Shown piece by piece: positions 60,801 through 64,000 of a DNA stretch of 64,000 nucleotides. The DNA lies in contig JAEMBT020000006.1 in assembly GCA_018873245.2 (NCBI GenBank), positions 6,531,855 to 6,595,854 on the forward strand, given 5' to 3'. Below the pieces are notes generated by a model. It had not been told where the DNA came from. It was given only the letters and a program-made list of their open reading frames with translations, and did no database searches. This DNA is from Archegozetes longisetosus (lineage: Eukaryota > Arthropoda > Arachnida > Sarcoptiformes > Trhypochthoniidae). Both the position numbers and the translations under genes were made by a program. Positions within the stretch are counted from its first letter, which is position 1. Every line of letters starts with the position of its first letter.

Positions 60801-63800
60801 ATAATGATATTTTGTTTTTCAAGACTATATAGCCTATAATCAGGTATCTGTAAAGGCGTTATAGCATATAGTAATGAATTACGATCAAACGCAGTAACTT
60901 CAACATTGGTTCAGCTTTTAATTCTAGCTTTAAGGTGTGCAGACGTGTTTCTCTTTCTAATCGTTTAAATCAAGATTCACTGAAATCTTACTCAAAATAA
61001 CTTAATATAAAGAACTGCAGTGAAATTTATTTTTTCTTTTCTAAAAGTCACAAGTTTTGAAAATATTATTTTATAAAACTAATCAAAATGTGTGTCGAAG
61101 GAAAGCTTAGGCTTTAAATGTTTAGTTCGATTATTGACGTTTTATCGTATATCATTTCCTATTATAAGTTATACATTATTATAAGCTATTCTAGTGTTTC
61201 ATTATATGGAAAGTCGTTAAAATTTTCAGTAAATATTAATTTTATTTTAGATATTTTATTACTCACGTTTACTTTATTCAAATATTGAATTTTAAGGTCG
61301 ACTTTTGATGGCGTTTATTGAGTAGTCATCTAAATGTTCACAACTTCAACAACTAACAGTTTTATTACTTAATTCTCCACTTTTTAAATCAAAATTTTCC
61401 GAAATACTCTCCTATTTCCTTGAATCAGAACAAGAAAAAGAAAAACTTAAGTAAAAAAGTGTGTTGCGAAACTGAACTTGGTTTTGAATATGGAATCAGT
61501 CTTATGATTGACTTAAGACAAGTTAAATAATTAACGAAATTGATAGTTAAACAAAAGTGAACTGAATCAAGTTGGTGAAAATGTTTTAAAAAGTAGATTT
61601 TAATAAATAGATAATGATAAGTTGAATATAAAATATGAAAAGATAGCAATTAAATGTTAATAGGAAAGCTGTTGGTAATAAGCAAACTGTACTAGTCACT
61701 TTCCATAAGAGGCGTATTGTATATTAAAGCAACTTCAAGTTAAAGTGCAAGCCTTCATGTGACCCCTTATCGAACCTCTCATACCTGATCGCTCCCTTCT
61801 AGCTTTTAAAGTAAAGATAATATCAAAGTAGACTTTCATGGCAAGAGGCTGTAAAGTCGCCTATGAAGAACCGGTATATCGGGCCCAGTGGTATGTGGTC
61901 CTGACAACATTCCGATGATGAGGCCATGGTTAGCCTTGCCCGCACACCGGCGCCCAGGGCTACCTTATACCTATTCCAGGCTTTGGAACTTTCTATATTG
62001 TTCCTCAACTGTTTTATTCGCAACTCTTCGATTTTCTCAAATCAATGCCAAACTAACTTTTACGGCTAATCATTTGCATAAAACTCATTTTGTTCTTGTG
62101 GGCATCAAACAGGCGTTTGTTTCAATAGAACCCATTTTGCAATGAAGCCACCTTTAAATAAATTAGTCCAAGAACCGTCTTTCGCCAAATAAGTCGCATC
62201 GATCAGCCCTTACTTTTGCCTTTCAATTATGGTACTTGGTACTAAAAAAATGGGTTTAATTTAGAGATAATTTCTTAAGAGCCATTTAATTTTTAAGTAA
62301 TATAATTAATAAAATGTGTCGGAAAATACTACGTCATTGGGCTCAGGTAAAAGGAAAGTAAGCTTTTAATAAGGAATCATTTTTGCATTGAAAATGCGAG
62401 GCCATTAGCCATTTCGTATATTTATCAAAATTTTATCTTTATTTTTTTCACTATCTGTCTTACATTTGAGAACCAAGAAGAAAACTGGAAATATTTTACA
62501 GTTTTAGGCATTGAAAATCTATAAATTAGTAGAGGAAACTGAAAGTCCCCATAAGTTGTTAATCTTATCAAAATCTAAACCGAGGAAAACTTACAGAAAT
62601 TCAGGCTAGAAGTGGAACATCGGCATTTTGTGGTTTAAATTCAACATTAAACATGGTTTTTTGTCAATGCTTCACGTAAGAAGTTTTAAAATTTCAATTT
62701 GTAATACTTGGCTGCGAATAAGCTTATTTAAGACTTCTAACGGTCTGAATATCGTAACGACTCCTTAGAAACGGCATATCATTGATTGCTAACTTGAAAA
62801 ACGTCTTAAAAAAACTTCTAGCTTGATGACGACTGAGGCAAACAATTTAGGGTATTTTTAAAACCCATTCAAAGGCAGCACATGACAATTTAATTAAGTT
62901 TTTATACAATTTTAATTAATTATTCGTAAGTTTAAATTAATTTATATGGTTATTTAAATTCAAATGACAAAAATATTAGAACCAAAACTTACCTTCAAGT
63001 GGATGGACGACTCGAAACTTCTGTGCATAAAGGCTTGACTGAAGTCAGAATAAGCATCTGTTTCATTAACGGTACGAAATTTAATTATATATAAGTCCAT
63101 AACGTTCCGAATGACGACATTCTAATTGACTGCTATGTAATTGAAAACTTTTTTATTAAATAAAGTTTTAATAAAGTTTTCGATAACCGGAAGAAAAGAA
63201 TTAGATGACAGGTGATGGTCAATGCATTGATAGTTATAGTGAACGGTGTGCTCGATCTAATGAAAAAGCAGTTTATGCGCCCATTTAGTTTTTGCACAGT
63301 TTACACACACTTCGCTTCAATGGCATTTAGAGTCAGTTCAAGTTTCTCTCTTCTCTCTCGTAGCTTGAAGGCATCTCACTTTTACCTGATCTCACTCTCT
63401 CTCTCTCCCGCCCCGTCTCGATTGGTACCACTCCAAAGAAGGGGAATTCACTTGAATAAAAGAACGAAATAATGTGTATGTGTCTTGTGGAGGCTGAAGA
63501 TGTATTGGATAGAAGTTTTACTAAGATTTAAGCACGTGTTCACTACATGAAGTGGTTTTGTTAGTTTTGAAAAATCTCTAACTTTATAACTTAGTTTAGC
63601 AGTAGATAAATATTAGAAAACTATGATTTAAATGCGTGTCTCATATTCGCTATTCACCTGCTGAGAGATAAAGAGAATAACAAGGTCTATACCATTTTTT
63701 TAGTGTCGATAAATTGACCAAAACTTGAACGTCTGAAAAGAGTCTAATTCGCAAAACATATCTATTTGATCGTAGAAATAAAAATTGGCTCGACTTTTGC

Positions 63801-64000
63801 AAAATCTAAACTTTCGGCAAATCAATCAAAGACTAACACGAAATGAGAATTTTAATGATTTAGAGCTTAATTAAATTTAACAGTTGATTCATGACTTAAT
63901 GGAGACTTTGTGGACATTTATCCCCTTCATTGATCATTGTATGGCTTATATGTTTTTTATTTCGATCATTTTCATAACCTGTTTGGCAGTAAAAATTTCT
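57835..64000. other. Region without recognised genes
   Basis: More than 6 kb with no supported gene. Open frames are short and unrecognisable. Two compositional exceptions stand out: a GC-richer patch at about 61840-61990 and a pyrimidine-rich (CT)n/CCCGCCCC stretch at about 63340-63425, which could belong to a promoter or an untranslated exon of a gene beyond the window. A mobile-element remnant is equally possible for the first. Confidence 0.4.

Overview
The window is eukaryotic nuclear DNA from an arthropod. It is AT-rich, its genes are split by GT-AG introns, and it carries an arthropod-type gustatory receptor, a Dscam-type adhesion gene and an LTR-retrotransposon fragment. Short introns in the housekeeping genes and the style of the gustatory receptor favour an acariform mite. 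That placement is an inference from gene content, not something the sequence proves.

Layout. (1) 258-2579, minus: INTS13/asunder. (2) 3486-4020: a large palindrome. (3) 4407-8974: two near-identical 1,733-bp direct copies flank a 5'-truncated LTR retrotransposon (3' end of pol, polypurine tract and a 543-bp LTR). Each copy carries exon 1 of the gustatory receptor whose remaining exons run to 10539. (4) 10540-23224: no gene that I can support, only small tandem repeats and a possible MITE. (5) 23225-44248, plus: one 17-exon Dscam-like gene. I traced it exon by exon with consistent splice phases to a predicted 1,901 aa with the canonical 9 Ig - 4 FN3 - Ig - 2 FN3 - TM order. (6) 44773-57834: a compact housekeeping cluster of ZCCHC9 (-), mitochondrial ribosomal protein uL24m (-), an ANKRA2/RFXANK-like ankyrin protein (-), NDUFS7 (+), PDCD7/U11-U12-59K (-), PTAR1 (+), a CPYC glutaredoxin (-) and VPS45 (+). 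(7) 57835-64000: no recognisable gene.

The housekeeping genes do not form one pathway. Two code for mitochondrial proteins (uL24m, NDUFS7), several act in RNA metabolism (INTS13, ZCCHC9, PDCD7), and PTAR1 and VPS45 act in membrane traffic. Three gene pairs are head-to-head with short gaps that probably hold shared promoters: ANKRA2-like/NDUFS7, PDCD7/PTAR1 and glutaredoxin/VPS45.

The observations most worth checking are the copy-insert-copy structure in the gustatory receptor (an insertion and an empty allele joined in series, either by assembly or by recombination), the Dscam gene with no alternative-exon clusters, its Ig9 domain lacking a canonical cysteine, its incomplete Ig1, and its cysteine-rich cytoplasmic tail. 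I found no CRISPR array, operon, tRNA, rRNA or clearly new multi-gene system. All gene models were read by eye; no alignment or transcript data were available.
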